Shown here: one piece after another, positions 25,859-26,614 of the stretch | Layout: every line of letters begins with the position of its first letter | Numbering within the stretch: the first letter of the stretch is position 1 | NCBI GenBank assembly: GCA_937927975.1 | Contig: CALEZT010000139.1 | Coordinates: 1-26,614 of the forward strand | Direction of reading: 5' to 3' | DNA length: 26,614 nt | Origin: an uncultured Phycisphaerales bacterium | GTDB taxonomy: Bacteria > Planctomycetota > Phycisphaerae > Sedimentisphaerales > Anaerobacaceae | Program-made: the position numbers and the translations under genes | Notes under the pieces: model-generated | The model's input: the letters and a program-made list of their open reading frames with translations, nothing else | Databases searched by the model: none | Told to the model about the DNA's origin: nothing

Positions 25859-26314
25859 GATTGTCTCCGCGAACGAGCCTTCCATTGCGCCGGTTCCTGG
25901 GCCGGTCTTGCCTTGCCCCGAAGTCCACCCCGCGATCCATCGCGTTGCAGATCTCCGTCGGACTCAAAAAACCTTCGTATCAGCACTGAGAGTCCATATA
26001 AACGCTTACAATGGAGTTTTTCGGCGCGCGCGTCCAGAAAACTTTACCCTTTTATGGGACGGCCCAATAAAAAGACTTATCGAATCTTGAAAAGAACCTG
26101 CTTATCGGCACAAAGACGCGGTTCCCATCGCCCGAGAGCCGACGCAAAATCCCCCGCCGCGACAGGGGGCAGGAGCGAGACGCCCCAGCTTCACGTCAGA
26201 ATGGAGAAAATGGCATGTGCGGGAAACGAGGCTGGAGTCCGAGATATTACAGGACGTACCACCGTCGAGCCGCGGGGCCTGCCCGCGATCGGGTCGCCGT
26301 TTTCCTGCGGCGGA
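25859..26314. other. Intergenic region upstream of the parA-like gene
   Basis: About 455 bp. It holds the CGGAGA ribosome site and an AT-rich stretch (about 25960-26110) where the ATPase promoter should lie, but no clear pair of boxes is visible. CCCCC and GGGGG runs near 26150-26170 could form a weak hairpin after the minus-strand gene at 26315. Short frames here look non-coding. Confidence 0.4.
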
Positions 26315-26614
26315 TCAGTCGTCAAGCGGGTTCAGAATCCAGGACGACGACGCGCCGCACGAGACCAATGTCTTGGGGGCCGTTTTGGCGGAACGAGGTC
26401 GCCTGGAAGAGGCGGCAGCCTTACCGGTCTGCGAATCCGTTTTCCCCACCTTCGAGTTGACGGTCCGCTGAGGTTTGCGCCGCCCAGTGCCGGTCATGGG
26501 GCTGTCCGCCTTCGATTCGGTGCGGCCGGCCCGCTGCGATCCGAGAAGCGGGTCGTTGTTCGTGAGAACGTCAACCCCGGCCTGCTCGGCGCCGGCGGAA
26601 ACGATCTTCCGACC
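26315..26614 (-). CDS. C-terminal part of an unknown protein, cut by the right edge
   Basis: The minus-strand frame is open from the window edge to a stop at 26315, giving about 99 residues. Third codon positions are strongly G/C, as in real genes here. The sequence is low in complexity and rich in Lys, Arg, Ser, Thr and Ala (for example TGKAAASSRRPRSAKTAPKT), a disordered basic tail. The start lies outside the window. I do not recognise it, and an internal Met at 26497 is not preceded by a ribosome site. Confidence 0.45.
   Translation of the reverse strand, partial: GRKIVSAGAEQAGVDVLTNNDPLLGSQRAGRTESKADSPMTGTGRRKPQRTVNSKVGKTDSQTGKAAASSRRPRSAKTAPKTLVSCGASSSWILNPLDD

Overview
The window is GC-rich and reads as a chromosomal segment of a planctomycete-like bacterium, most likely of the Phycisphaerae/Sedimentisphaerales type. 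This is inferred from the mix of gene families, not from a marker gene. Pointers are very large secreted CARDB/FN3/FG-GAP proteins, a PEP-CTERM-like sorting tail, an N-terminal integrase fragment of a kind I recall from planctomycetes, and a small membrane protein with a leader-peptide-like domain paired with a B12-binding radical SAM enzyme. Housekeeping genes (lepA, hemW, purE, a trpB2-type gene, tRNA-Thr) are intact, so this is a core chromosome with accessory inserts.

Layout. 1-505: fused remnants of two insertion sequences (probable IS110-family and IS3-family); the IS3 end truncates a tyrosine integrase remnant (504-918) that abuts tRNA-Thr(TGT) at 942-1013. 1124-7060 (-): a 1978-residue secreted gingipain-like (C25) cysteine peptidase with three CARDB+FN3 repeats and a propeller-like FG-GAP insert inside the catalytic domain, driven by a near-consensus promoter. 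7517-10683 (+): a likely operon of a secreted helical protein, a single-pass membrane protein with a Nif11/NHLP-leader-like domain, and a B12-binding radical SAM enzyme. 10759-11404 (-): an MntA-HepT toxin-antitoxin pair. 11503-14552 (-): hemW-lepA. 14794-16803 (-): a secreted beta-helix plus beta-propeller (GH43/GH117-like) protein. 16894-19253 (-): trpB2-like gene followed by a TorF-type outer-membrane porin and a terminator. 19457-20329 (-): Memo-like protein (AmmeMemoRadiSam system protein B), divergent from purE (20454-20960, +). 20905-21630 (-): P-domain protein with a PEP-CTERM-like tail, whose 3' end overlaps purE. 21856-23834 (-): two unrecognised secreted proteins sharing a GQSQYV motif, ending in a strong hairpin. 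24476-25858 (-): a ParA/MinD-type ATPase fused to a C-terminal AMPK/CBM48-type glycogen-binding domain. 26315-26614 (-): the tail of an open frame entering from the right edge.

Sigma70-type promoters are unusually legible here. TTGACA or TTGCCA boxes 16-18 bp from TATAAT-like boxes precede several minus-strand genes. In two cases (mntA and the beta-helix/propeller gene) the predicted transcription start falls on the ATG itself, suggesting leaderless mRNAs. The most unusual items are the leader-like protein/radical SAM pair, the ParA-CBM48 fusion, and the C25 peptidase whose catalytic domain is split by FG-GAP repeats. Assignments rest on reading motifs by eye; no database search was possible.
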